Notes under the pieces: model-generated
Database searches by the model: none
Told to the model about the DNA's origin: nothing
What the model saw: the letters and a program-made list of their open reading frames with translations, nothing else
DNA from: Oscillospiraceae bacterium
GTDB lineage: Bacteria; Bacillota; Clostridia; UMGS1883; UMGS1540
Assembly: GCA_015068765.1 (NCBI GenBank)
Contig: SVJY01000020.1
Coordinates: forward strand, 1-34,880
DNA length: 34,880 bases
Direction of reading: 5' to 3'
Shown here: positions 17,174 through 24,799 of the stretch, piece after piece
Numbering within the stretch: the stretch's first letter is position 1
Layout of the letters: every line of letters starts with the position of its first letter
Made by a program: the position numbers and the translations under genes

Positions 17174-17395
17174 TCATGCCTCCTTAATGCTTTCAAATTC
17201 TGTTTCCTCTGCAAAACGTTCCCATAGATAGGTGAAAGCCGCATGATACAGCGTTCCTCTCGTTGTATTCCGTTTTGCAAATGCCAGTGCATCCTGCAAA
17301 AGCTGTGCCCGGCAAGCCGTACAAAGGCAGAGCTGTCCGAGAGTGGTAAGACATTCCTCTGCGTCGCAAAGTATACACGTTTTTCTGTCCGACAT
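17174..17395 (-). CDS. Small Cys-rich (zinc-finger-like) protein
   Basis: A 73-residue protein of no family I recognise. The first 30 residues carry two CxxC pairs (KTCILCDAEEC and LCLCTACRAQLL), as expected for a small treble-clef or zinc-ribbon finger. The rest is helical (ALAFAKRNTTRGTLYHAAFTYLWERFAEE). The ATG at 17395 is chosen because AAAGGAGGCG lies immediately upstream; a longer frame lacks a ribosome site. It is the first gene of a two-gene operon with the sigma-region-4-like protein, under a good promoter at 17433-17461 and behind a leader hairpin. A role as a partner or anti-activator of the HTH protein is a guess from gene pairing. Confidence 0.7.
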   Translation of the reverse strand: MSDRKTCILCDAEECLTTLGQLCLCTACRAQLLQDALAFAKRNTTRGTLYHAAFTYLWERFAEETEFESIKEA

Positions 17396-17408
17396 AACGC
17401 CTCCTTTC

Positions 17409-17428
17409 TTGTTGCTTTTTAGCAACAA
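17409..17428 (-). promoter_or_regulatory. Leader dyad between promoter and first gene
   Basis: TTGTTGCT (17409-17416) and AGCAACAA (17421-17428) form an 8-bp perfect dyad around TTTT. It sits between the -10 box and the ribosome site of the Cys-rich gene, a position suited to a repressor operator or an RNA stem. Confidence 0.55.
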
Positions 17429-17432
17429 TATA

Positions 17433-17461
17433 AGTATACACCGATTGCGCGAAAAAGTCAA
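17433..17461 (-). promoter_or_regulatory. Sigma-A-type promoter of the Cys-rich/HTH operon
   Basis: On the minus strand TTGACT (17456-17461) and TATACT (17433-17438) are separated by 17 bp. This makes the two downstream small genes an independent unit rather than a tail of the spoIIA operon. Confidence 0.75.
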
Positions 17462-17494
17462 GTCTTTTTTCAAATTTTTCCAAACGTATTTTTG

Positions 17495-18220
17495 TCAGAC
17501 GGTTGTGCCGGAATCCATCAGATTCCGAAGCCTTGCAATCGCCCTCTTTTCCATTCGGGATACCTGCACCTGACTCAGTCCCAAAAGCCGGGCGGTCTCG
17601 CTCTGGGTCTTGTCGCGGAAATACCGACAGACAATGACGTTTTTTTCCATAGGATTCCCTGTATCCAGAAGACGCAACAGCGTTACCCGTTCCGCGGTTT
17701 TTTCTGCAATATCCTCACTGCCCTCTATGATGTCGGACAAAACCCCTTCCCCGGTTCCGATGGGTCTCTGGAGAGAATCGGGGGGATGTACCGCCTCCAT
17801 GGCAGCGGCAATTTCTTCGGGTTCTACGCCCAGATGTGCCGCCACTTGTGAAAGTGGTACTTCCTGTCCTGCTTCCTCGGAAAGGGTACGTGCCGCCGTC
17901 GCCGCCCGCCCGGCCAGCTCCTTCACGCTCCGGCTGACCCGAATCATTCCACTGTCCCTAAGATGCCGCCGTACTTCGCCCATAATCATCGGTACCGCAT
18001 AGGTTGATAATTGCAGTCCACGCTCTGTATCAAAGGCACGGACTGCCTTGATAAAGCCGATTGCACCCAGCTGAAACAGGTCCTCTTCCTCTGCCCCACG
18101 GCCCCGAAACCGATGAATAATGCTCCGAATCAGTGGCGTGTTTTCTTTTGTCAGCCTCTCCAAGGCGGCAGCATCGCCGCTTTGGGCGGCCCGTATAGCC
18201 GCATATGTACTGTTATCCAT
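17495..18220 (-). CDS. sigF: Sporulation sigma factor F (SpoIIAC)
   Basis: A 241-residue sporulation sigma factor that directs early forespore transcription. Region 2 is clear (LIRSIIHRFRGRGAEEEDLFQLGAIGFIKAVRAFDTERG, then LSTYAVPMIMGEVRRHLRD). Region 3 follows at ~95-150, and region 4 ends the protein (VIVCRYFRDKTQSETARLLGLSQVQVSRMEKRAIARLRNLM). Identification as sigF rather than sigG rests on the operon: it overlaps spoIIAB by 8 bp, with spoIIAA in front, the classic spoIIA order. Its activity would be held off by SpoIIAB until SpoIIAA is dephosphorylated in the forespore. Confidence 0.95.
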   Translation of the reverse strand: MDNSTYAAIRAAQSGDAAALERLTKENTPLIRSIIHRFRGRGAEEEDLFQLGAIGFIKAVRAFDTERGLQLSTYAVPMIMGEVRRHLRDSGMIRVSRSVKELAGRAATAARTLSEEAGQEVPLSQVAAHLGVEPEEIAAAMEAVHPPDSLQRPIGTGEGVLSDIIEGSEDIAEKTAERVTLLRLLDTGNPMEKNVIVCRYFRDKTQSETARLLGLSQVQVSRMEKRAIARLRNLMDSGTTV

Positions 18221-18632
18221 GAATCCGCTTTGTCATAACGACCCGTGTTCCCTCCCCCACCCGGGAAGAAACCTGTAGACTGTCCATAAAGCTTTCCATG
18301 ACGGTAAAGCCCATGCCGCTTCGCTCCAGGTGCGGCTTCGAGGTATATAAGGGACACATAGCCTGCTTGATATCCGCAATCCCCCGTCCCTTATCGGAAA
18401 CGGATATGGTAAGCAGATTCCCGCTTGCCGTCATTTCCATTGCCACCCGACCGTACCGCCCTTCATACCCATGAATGATGGCGTTTGTCACTGCTTCACT
18501 GACAGCGGTTTTAATATCCGCCAGCTCCTCCACCGTAGGGTCGAGCCGGGCGGCGAAGGCCGCCGCCGCCACTCGTGCAAAGCCCTCGTTTACCGACCGG
18601 GCATCCAGAATAATTTTCACTCTGTTTTCCAT
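18213..18632 (-). CDS. spoIIAB: Anti-sigma F factor / serine kinase SpoIIAB
   Basis: A 139-residue GHKL kinase. The N-box EAVTNAIIHGYEG (~45-57), G1 VSDKGRGIADIKQAM (~78-92) and G2 GMGFTVMESFMD (~106-117) are all present. It binds sigma F and phosphorylates SpoIIAA on serine, so it sets when forespore transcription begins. It starts 12 bp after spoIIAA and overlaps sigF by 8 bp. Length matches the family. Confidence 0.96.
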   Translation of the reverse strand: MENRVKIILDARSVNEGFARVAAAAFAARLDPTVEELADIKTAVSEAVTNAIIHGYEGRYGRVAMEMTASGNLLTISVSDKGRGIADIKQAMCPLYTSKPHLERSGMGFTVMESFMDSLQVSSRVGEGTRVVMTKRIHG

Positions 18633-18644
18633 TTTCTTTCCTCC

Positions 18645-18980
18645 TTACAGTCCTGCCACCGCATCCGTGAGCGTTTCATAAACAGGTATGATTTTGTATA
18701 TGCCTGCAAGGCGGAGTAGCTTGTCCGCCTGTTCAGACGGTGCGGCAATCCGCGTCTGTCCCCCCAGTGCCGAAACCGTTTTGTACCGTCCGATTAAAAT
18801 CCCAAGCCCGGAGCTGTCCATAAAATGCAGTCCGGAAAGGTCAAAAATCAGATTCCGCATTCCGGCGGCGGAAAATCGGCTTTCCAGCTCCTCCCGTACC
18901 TGTGCTGCATTGTGATGATCAAGCTCCCCCTTTAGGATTGCCACCATGGCCCGCCCTGTGATTTTACAGATAATATCCAT
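18645..18980 (-). CDS. spoIIAA: Anti-anti-sigma F factor SpoIIAA
   Basis: A 111-residue STAS-domain protein. The phosphorylated serine is visible in FMDSSGLGILIGRYK at about residue 57, equivalent to the SpoIIAB target. Unphosphorylated, it displaces sigma F from SpoIIAB. It is the first gene of the spoIIA operon and lies just downstream of a SigH-type promoter. GGGGGAGA serves as the ribosome site. Confidence 0.95.
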   Translation of the reverse strand: MDIICKITGRAMVAILKGELDHHNAAQVREELESRFSAAGMRNLIFDLSGLHFMDSSGLGILIGRYKTVSALGGQTRIAAPSEQADKLLRLAGIYKIIPVYETLTDAVAGL

Positions 18981-19031
18981 TTTTCTCTCCCCCTTAAACT
19001 TTTCTGGAAATTTTTTACAGTTATGAAGAGT

Positions 19032-19058
19032 ATTCGTCCATTTTTCGGAAAATCCTTC
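19032..19058 (-). promoter_or_regulatory. SigH-type promoter of the spoIIA operon
   Basis: On the minus strand GAAGGATTT (19050-19058) fits the SigH -35 pattern RnAGGAwWW. After 11 bp, GACGAAT (19032-19038) fits the -10 pattern RnnGAAT. It lies ~52 bp before spoIIAA. The B. subtilis spoIIA operon is likewise transcribed by SigH with Spo0A~P help; I did not identify a certain Spo0A box here. Confidence 0.85.
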
Positions 19059-19168
19059 CTCAAAAAAGCACTACTTTTGTCGAATGGTTTTTTTTGCAAA
19101 AATATTAAAAGAATTATGTAAACCTATTTCCAGAAAAAGGAAATTATTCCTGTATAGTGTTCTAAAAG

Positions 19169-19264
19169 TTATCCACAGAAAATTTGCGTTTTATCAAGTT
19201 ATCCAAATAGTTATCCACATTATCCACAGGGTATTCACCTGTTTTTCCCTCTATATGTGGATAA
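19169..19264. promoter_or_regulatory. DnaA-box cluster
   Basis: Four perfect TTATCCACA boxes lie within 96 bp: 19169-19177, 19211-19219 and 19220-19228 on the plus strand, with the last two directly abutting, and 19256-19264 on the minus strand. A one-mismatch box, TTATCCAAA, lies at 19199-19207. The flanks (19081-19160) are AT-rich. The cluster sits in the non-coding gap between the spoIIA operon and the glycosidase gene. It could be a replication-origin-like element, a DnaA titration or reactivation site, or a regulatory site for the flanking genes. Confidence 0.9.
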
Positions 19265-19391
19265 CTCAAAAGTGCGTATTTATAGCAAAAAACCAGGTTT
19301 ACTAAATTCTATCCTGCCACCGTAAAAATTTTCAAAAATTACAGTAAATTTTGCAAACTTACGGTTTCCTCTTTTATCTTTTCCGAAAATG

Positions 19392-19400
19392 TGCTATACT
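19392..19400 (+). promoter_or_regulatory. Extended -10 promoter of the glycosidase gene
   Basis: TGC followed by TATACT (19395-19400) forms an extended -10 about 44 bp before the ATG at 19444. The -35 region is weak. The 19265-19391 stretch before it is AT-rich and shows nothing else. Confidence 0.55.
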
Positions 19401-19443
19401 ATAAATAATGTTATTTTTTCGACAAAAAACGGAGGGCACAGCC

Positions 19444-21420
19444 ATGAAAAAACGAATTCTTTCCCTTCTCACCGCCTGCCTCCTCGCTATTCCGGTCAGC
19501 GGTGCGGAAATCTGGAGTGAAAAAAAAGAGACCACCGTTACAGAAGGCTTACGGCTTATTCAGGACGTACAGTTTTCTTCTGACGGGTGGCTTCGTACAC
19601 ATATTCTGGAAATGGATTTAACAAGCGACCGTCTTTCTCTTAAGACGCTGTATGACAGCCGCGGCATCCGGCATCTTTCCTCTGTGCTTTCCATGGCGGA
19701 GGAAGCAGGGGTTGTTGCCGCCATAAACGGCGATTTCTTTAATTGGGAGGGTACCCCTTTAGGCTTTACCGTTTCGGACGGGGAAATCATCTCCTCCCCC
19801 GCCCACGACCCCGGTCTTGCCGTACTTATGGAAGACGAGGATGGTGCCGTGTTGACCGACTATCTGGATATGCACCTCACTGTCACCTCACCGGAGGGCT
19901 ATGAAGCGGAAATCATTCATATCAATAAATACCATTCCATGGAATCCATGGTCTTATATACCTCTTTGTGGGGCAAGACCACACCGGGCAGTCATGACGG
20001 CGTTTCCGAGCTTGTGGCGGTGGACGGCGTTGTGCAGGAAATCCGACAGGATATGGACGGCGTGGAAGTACCTGAAAATGGGTTCGTGCTTGCCACATCC
20101 ACAAAAACCAGCACATTCCTTGTGGATAATTTTGCCCCCGGAGACGAAATTGTTCTTTCCTATACAATTACGCCCGATCCCGGCAAAATCCGTAACGCCA
20201 TCGGCGGCGGTTCGGTACTGGTGGAAAATGGAAAGCGTGCCACTTTTACCAATGTAGTGTCCGGCAGTCACCCCCGCACGGCAGTGGGCGTGGATAAAAA
20301 AGGGGAAACGCTGTATCTTGTTGCCGTAGACGGTCGGCAAGCCGCCACTGCCGGTATGACCCAGACGGCACTTGCCGACTTTATGCTCTCCCTCGGTGCC
20401 TATTCGGCAATCAACTTAGACGGCGGCGGCAGTACCACCATGGTGGCAAGAGAGGGCACCACCGGTAAGCTCCGGGTGGTAAATACACTGTCGGACGGCT
20501 CCCTTCGGTCCGTTGCCACAGCCCTGGGCATCCGATATGTGGGCGAGACCGGCAAGCTTGCCACGTTGGAAATCGGTGTGGACGGCGGTCCTGTAGCGGA
20601 GGACGGTGCGGCACATCTATATTTAAGTGCCTTTGATGCCTTCCATAACCCCGTATATATCGCTGACAAAGAGATTAGCTACACTTCTCACGACGGCACC
20701 TTTGACGGTAACGTTTTCTATCCTGCTCACAGCGGCATCTGCCGGGTGACTGTCTCCTGCGAAGGCGTTCGCGGTTTTGCGGATATCGAAGTACTGCCCA
20801 CCCCTGCACCCCTTGCGGCGGAAAAGCCGGAGGACGGCGTGGACATTCTTCTCCTGCCGGGCAAGCCGGCGGAAGAAAGCTGCCTGGACATTCTGACGGG
20901 GGCACAGCTTGAAGCGATGTGCGAGGAAGGGGAAAACGTCTATACCTTCGGTACATACGAAAGTGATTTCCCCCTGCCGGTCAGCCGATTTTCTGCCACG
21001 GAAATCGAGAACAGCCTGTTTGTAACTCTATCGGCTGACGGTGGCATCCGTGCCCGGGATGCACGGCAGTGGCAGTATTGTATGGAAATCTTTGCCGAAA
21101 CAGAAGCGGAAAATGTGTTCTTCCTGCTCTCTGCTCCCCTCTCCGATTTTCCGGACAGCGAAGAAGCCGCCCTGTTTGAGCGGCTGATAACCGAAAGACT
21201 CCGTATGAAGGGTGTAGAGGTGTTTGTAGTAAGTCCCGGTGCCGAAATGGGCATGACGGAGAAAAACGGCATCCGTTATCTTACGGTAGCAGAAGTCTCC
21301 CACCTTTCTGCCGCCTCCCTGTTCGATGACAGTGTTGCAATGGGCGGTATTCGCCTTACCGTCAGCGACGGTGCAGTATACTGGGAAGCCGTGCCGATTT
21401 GGCAAGAGCCTATGGCGTGA
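19444..21420 (+). CDS. Secreted phosphodiester glycosidase (NAGPA-domain) protein
   Basis: A 658-residue exported protein with signal peptide MKKRILSLLTACLLAIPVSG. Residues ~80-370 form the phosphodiester glycosidase (NAGPA/DUF2233) domain, with hallmark segments AINGDFFNWEGTPLGF and, near its end, INLDGGGSTTMVARE. Members remove N-acetylglucosamine or similar sugars from phosphodiester links, often acting on cell-wall or capsule polymers. An Ig-like beta segment follows (~380-450). The C-terminal ~200 residues resemble a metallophosphatase-like region, but I cannot confirm an active site. The ATG at 19444 follows GGAGGGCACAGCC; 12 upstream in-frame codons lack a site. No terminator follows before the restriction operon. 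Confidence 0.83.
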   Translation: MKKRILSLLTACLLAIPVSGAEIWSEKKETTVTEGLRLIQDVQFSSDGWLRTHILEMDLTSDRLSLKTLYDSRGIRHLSSVLSMAEEAGVVAAINGDFFNWEGTPLGFTVSDGEIISSPAHDPGLAVLMEDEDGAVLTDYLDMHLTVTSPEGYEAEIIHINKYHSMESMVLYTSLWGKTTPGSHDGVSELVAVDGVVQEIRQDMDGVEVPENGFVLATSTKTSTFLVDNFAPGDEIVLSYTITPDPGKIRNAIGGGSVLVENGKRATFTNVVSGSHPRTAVGVDKKGETLYLVAVDGRQAATAGMTQTALADFMLSLGAYSAINLDGGGSTTMVAREGTTGKLRVVNTLSDGSLRSVATALGIRYVGETGKLATLEIGVDGGPVAEDGAAHLYLSAFDAFHNPVYIADKEISYTSHDGTFDGNVFYPAHSGICRVTVSCEGVRGFADIEVLPTPAPLAAEKPEDGVDILLLPGKPAEESCLDILTGAQLEAMCEEGENVYTFGTYESDFPLPVSRFSATEIENSLFVTLSADGGIRARDARQWQYCMEIFAETEAENVFFLLSAPLSDFPDSEEAALFERLITERLRMKGVEVFVVSPGAEMGMTEKNGIRYLTVAEVSHLSAASLFDDSVAMGGIRLTVSDGAVYWEAVPIWQEPMA

Positions 21421-21465
21421 AAAACATTTGAGTTTAAGGTAATAAGGATGTAAAGGAGCAGAAAA

Positions 21466-23502
21466 ATGACGGATAAGGAGCTTAAAAATTTAAAAGATAC
21501 ATTGTGGCAGTCTGCCGATACATTAAGGGCGGATTCGGGCTTGAAATCATCTGAATATGCAACTCCGATTTTAGGGCTCATTTTTCTTCGCTTTGCGGAG
21601 CAAAAGTATAAACAGTATGAAGCGGAAATAACGGAAGAATATAACAAGCTTAAAAACACCCGCATGGAAAGAAAACTCAGCGAAATTGCCGTTGAAAAAT
21701 GCGGATTTTATCTTCCGGATGAAGCACGATATGATTATCTTTTAAATCTTGCAGAGAATGAAAACATTCCCGAAAAGGTCAAAAAAGCAATGACCGAAAT
21801 CGAGAAATATACAAAGGAGCTTGACGATACGCTTCCCAAGGATGAATATTATGCCGTAGACGGCAGAGAGGGAAAGAATGTTGTCAAAAAGCTTTTGAAA
21901 ACCTTTAAGGATATTCCCGATAATGTCAGCATTGATATTTTCGGAGAAATATATGAATTTTTCCTCGGTAAATTTGCACTGGCCGAAGGTCAGGGCGGCG
22001 GTGAGTTCTTTACACCGTCAACAGTGGTACGCTATATGGTTGAGGTGCTCGCTCCGACAGACGGCGAGATTTTTGACCCTGCCTGCGGAAGCGGCGGCAT
22101 GTTTGTTCAAGCTGCACACTATATTGCAAGGCATAAAGCACAGGGGAAGGATATAAACCTTCGAGCATATGGTGTTGAAAAAACGGCTCAAACCGTGAAG
22201 CTTGCTAAAATGAACCTTGTGCTTAACAACATAAGGGGAACGATAACCGAGGCAAACAGCTATTACAGCGATCCCTATGACTGCTTCGGTAGATTTGATT
22301 ATGTTATGGCAAATCCCCCGTTTAACGTTGACGGAATAGAGCTTGCAGATGTTAAAGACCAGCCGAGATTTAATACATACGGTGTACCGCAGAATAAATC
22401 AAAGAGTAAAAAGAGCGAAGGCGGAACTGTGCCAAACGGAAACTATCTCTGGATAAATATGTTCGGAACCTCCCTAAAAGAAGGCAGGGGACGAGCGGCT
22501 CTTGTTATGGCAAACTCTGCCTCGGATGCAGGAAACAGCGAAAAAGAAATCAGGACAAGGCTTATCGAAAGCGGAATTATCAGCCAGATGGTAACACTGC
22601 CGTCAAATATGTTCTCCACCGTAACACTGCCGGCTACACTTTGGTTTTTTGACGCTTCCAAGAAAAACAAGGATGAAATTTTGTTTATAGATGCCAGAAA
22701 TATTTTCACACAGGTAGACAGAGCACATAGAAAATTCTCCGATGAACAGATTAAAAACCTTGCAATTATTTCAAGGCTTTACGAGGGCAAAACAGAAGAA
22801 TTTACTGCATTAATTGATGAGTATAAAACATCTGCCTTAACATTCATGAAGGATTATGAAACGAAGAAAAAGGCGTTCTCAGAGAAAATATTTGCATTAG
22901 CCGTCGAGTGCGGAAAATATTGTGCGTTTGTTTTGGAAGATGATTCTCATTTATGCAAAAATACGATTGAAGCCTATTGGGGCTTAAAAGATTTTGATTG
23001 TGAAGTGTTCAAATCAAAAATAACGGAACTTTCTGACCTTGATATACAAAAGGAGCTTCTGAATAAAAACACCGATGAATTATGGGAACAATTGCACATA
23101 ATCGATCGAAAAATTCACCACGATGCAGATGATGAAACAAAGCTTCATAAAAAAGCAACGGAGTGCTTTGGATTGCATTCGGAATTAAAGGAAATTTCTG
23201 ACGAAATTATATATTTTATAGATAACATTTTATGGCTTACAGAGAGATTTCCCGAAGGCAAATATGTTGATGTTGTCGGTCTTTGCAAGGCTGCGAAGCT
23301 TGAGGGTGAAGACGGTATCATAGACCAAGATTATTCTTTGAATCCCGGTCGTTATGTAGGCGTTGTTATTGAAGATGACGGAATGACTGAAGAAGAATTT
23401 AAAGCAGAAATGTTAGGTCTTAATGCAGAACTTGAAAGTTTAAATGTAGAAGCACATGAACTTGAAAAGAAGATTGCAGAGAATTTGAAAGGGTTGTTTT
23501 AA
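21466..23502 (+). CDS. hsdM: Type I restriction-modification methyltransferase subunit HsdM
   Basis: A 678-residue N6-adenine methyltransferase. The AdoMet motif I FDPACGSGGMF is at ~202 and the catalytic NPPF (DYVMANPPFNVDG) at ~282, behind the GEFFTPSTVVRYM segment of the family. The N-terminal helical domain (~1-150) is present. The C-terminal ~200 residues hold a long helical insert and the conserved LNPGRYVG segment with a final coiled coil that contacts HsdS. It works with HsdS to methylate the target and with HsdR to cut unmodified DNA. Its start follows AAAGGAG, only 45 bp after the glycosidase stop. It ends in a TAATG overlap with hsdS. GC content is lower than in the upstream genes. 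Confidence 0.95.
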   Translation: MTDKELKNLKDTLWQSADTLRADSGLKSSEYATPILGLIFLRFAEQKYKQYEAEITEEYNKLKNTRMERKLSEIAVEKCGFYLPDEARYDYLLNLAENENIPEKVKKAMTEIEKYTKELDDTLPKDEYYAVDGREGKNVVKKLLKTFKDIPDNVSIDIFGEIYEFFLGKFALAEGQGGGEFFTPSTVVRYMVEVLAPTDGEIFDPACGSGGMFVQAAHYIARHKAQGKDINLRAYGVEKTAQTVKLAKMNLVLNNIRGTITEANSYYSDPYDCFGRFDYVMANPPFNVDGIELADVKDQPRFNTYGVPQNKSKSKKSEGGTVPNGNYLWINMFGTSLKEGRGRAALVMANSASDAGNSEKEIRTRLIESGIISQMVTLPSNMFSTVTLPATLWFFDASKKNKDEILFIDARNIFTQVDRAHRKFSDEQIKNLAIISRLYEGKTEEFTALIDEYKTSALTFMKDYETKKKAFSEKIFALAVECGKYCAFVLEDDSHLCKNTIEAYWGLKDFDCEVFKSKITELSDLDIQKELLNKNTDELWEQLHIIDRKIHHDADDETKLHKKATECFGLHSELKEISDEIIYFIDNILWLTERFPEGKYVDVVGLCKAAKLEGEDGIIDQDYSLNPGRYVGVVIEDDGMTEEEFKAEMLGLNAELESLNVEAHELEKKIAENLKGLF

Positions 23503-24797
23503 TGAACAAATGGAAAGAAAAAAGATTGGGAGAAGTTTGTGAAATTATAGATGGTGACCGAGGTTCAAATTATCCAAAACAAGAAGAATTTCGGGATGAT
23601 GGATATTGTTTGTTTTTAAATACTGGAAATGTTACACGAAATGGATTTGACTTTTCTTCTAATCAATTTATTTCTATAGAAAAAGATAAATTGTTACGAA
23701 AAGGGAAATTGTCTAAAGAAGATATTGTATTAACCACCCGTGGAACTGTCGGAAATGTAGCATATTACAACAAAAATGTACCTTTTGATAATATCAGGAT
23801 AAATTCAGGTATGGTAATCATAAGAAACAATGAAGAATTACTTGATGTTGGTTACTTATATCAATACATAAAATCACCTATTGCACAATCGTTAATCAAA
23901 CTATATAGTTCTGGTAGTGCACAACCGCAATTGCCAATAAAAGATCTAAAGAAGATTAAAATAATACTACCTGATTTACCTGTTCAAAAGAGAATTGCTG
24001 ATATTTTATCTGCTTATGACGATTTAATTGAAAATAACAATAAACGAATTGACTTGCTTGAAAAAGCGGCACAGGAATTATATAAAGAATGGTTTGTTCG
24101 TTTTAGATTTCCCGGCTACGAAAATGTAAAACTAAAAGATTCTGCTATAGGTCATATTCCTGAAAAATTTGATGTTGTAAAAATGAGCGATGTATTAAGT
24201 TATTATATTGGCGGCGGTTGGGGCGAAGATGATGAATCAACTAGTTACCCTTGTGATGCTTATGTAATAAGGGGAACAGATTTCCCTAAAATCAATAACG
24301 GAGATTGGTCAACTTGCCCATATCGTTATCACAAAAAATCCAATTATGAGGCTCGAAAATTAGAGCCTTGGGATATAGTGCTTGAAGTGTCCGGAGGTAC
24401 GCAAGAACAGCCGGTTGGAAGGACTTTAATAGTTACACCTGATTTTTTGAACGCTTTATCCGACAAGGTTATTTGTGCAAGTTTTTGTAAACAGCTACGA
24501 TGTGATGTTAATGTCATATCACCAATTTACTACTATTATTGGATGCAATTTTTATATAACACAAGAATAATTGATAAATTCCAATTACAATCAACAGGCA
24601 TTATAAACTTTAAGTTTGAATATTTTCATCGAAAAGGAGATGTATTGCTTCCTCCAAAACATCTTATGGACGAGTTTGATGGTAAGGTAAAGCAGATATT
24701 TAAACTAAAAGATGATTTGGCTTTACAAAACAGAAATCTAATCAAACAACGAGATTTACTTTTACCACGGCTTATGAGTGGAAAACTGGAGGTGTAA
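23502..24797 (+). CDS. hsdS: Type I specificity subunit HsdS
   Basis: A 431-residue specificity protein that chooses the bipartite DNA target. Two target-recognition domains are visible: residues ~1-150, and ~215-385 beginning at GHIPEKFDVVKMSDVLSYY. Each is followed by a conserved helical spacer (PDLPVQKRIADILSAYDDLIENNNKRIDLLEKAAQELYKEWF for the first, ending LLLPRLMSGKLEV for the second). The ATG overlaps the hsdM stop by one base. The gene is visibly more AT-rich than hsdM and hsdR, as expected where TRDs are exchanged between strains. The recognition sequence cannot be read from here. Confidence 0.94.
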   Translation: MNKWKEKRLGEVCEIIDGDRGSNYPKQEEFRDDGYCLFLNTGNVTRNGFDFSSNQFISIEKDKLLRKGKLSKEDIVLTTRGTVGNVAYYNKNVPFDNIRINSGMVIIRNNEELLDVGYLYQYIKSPIAQSLIKLYSSGSAQPQLPIKDLKKIKIILPDLPVQKRIADILSAYDDLIENNNKRIDLLEKAAQELYKEWFVRFRFPGYENVKLKDSAIGHIPEKFDVVKMSDVLSYYIGGGWGEDDESTSYPCDAYVIRGTDFPKINNGDWSTCPYRYHKKSNYEARKLEPWDIVLEVSGGTQEQPVGRTLIVTPDFLNALSDKVICASFCKQLRCDVNVISPIYYYYWMQFLYNTRIIDKFQLQSTGIINFKFEYFHRKGDVLLPPKHLMDEFDGKVKQIFKLKDDLALQNRNLIKQRDLLLPRLMSGKLEV

Positions 24798-24799
24798 AT

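Noticed and set aside
21427-21456. Promoter for hsdM (TTGAGT followed by TGTAAA)
   Set aside because: The -10 would overlap the ribosome site, leaving no leader; not credible.
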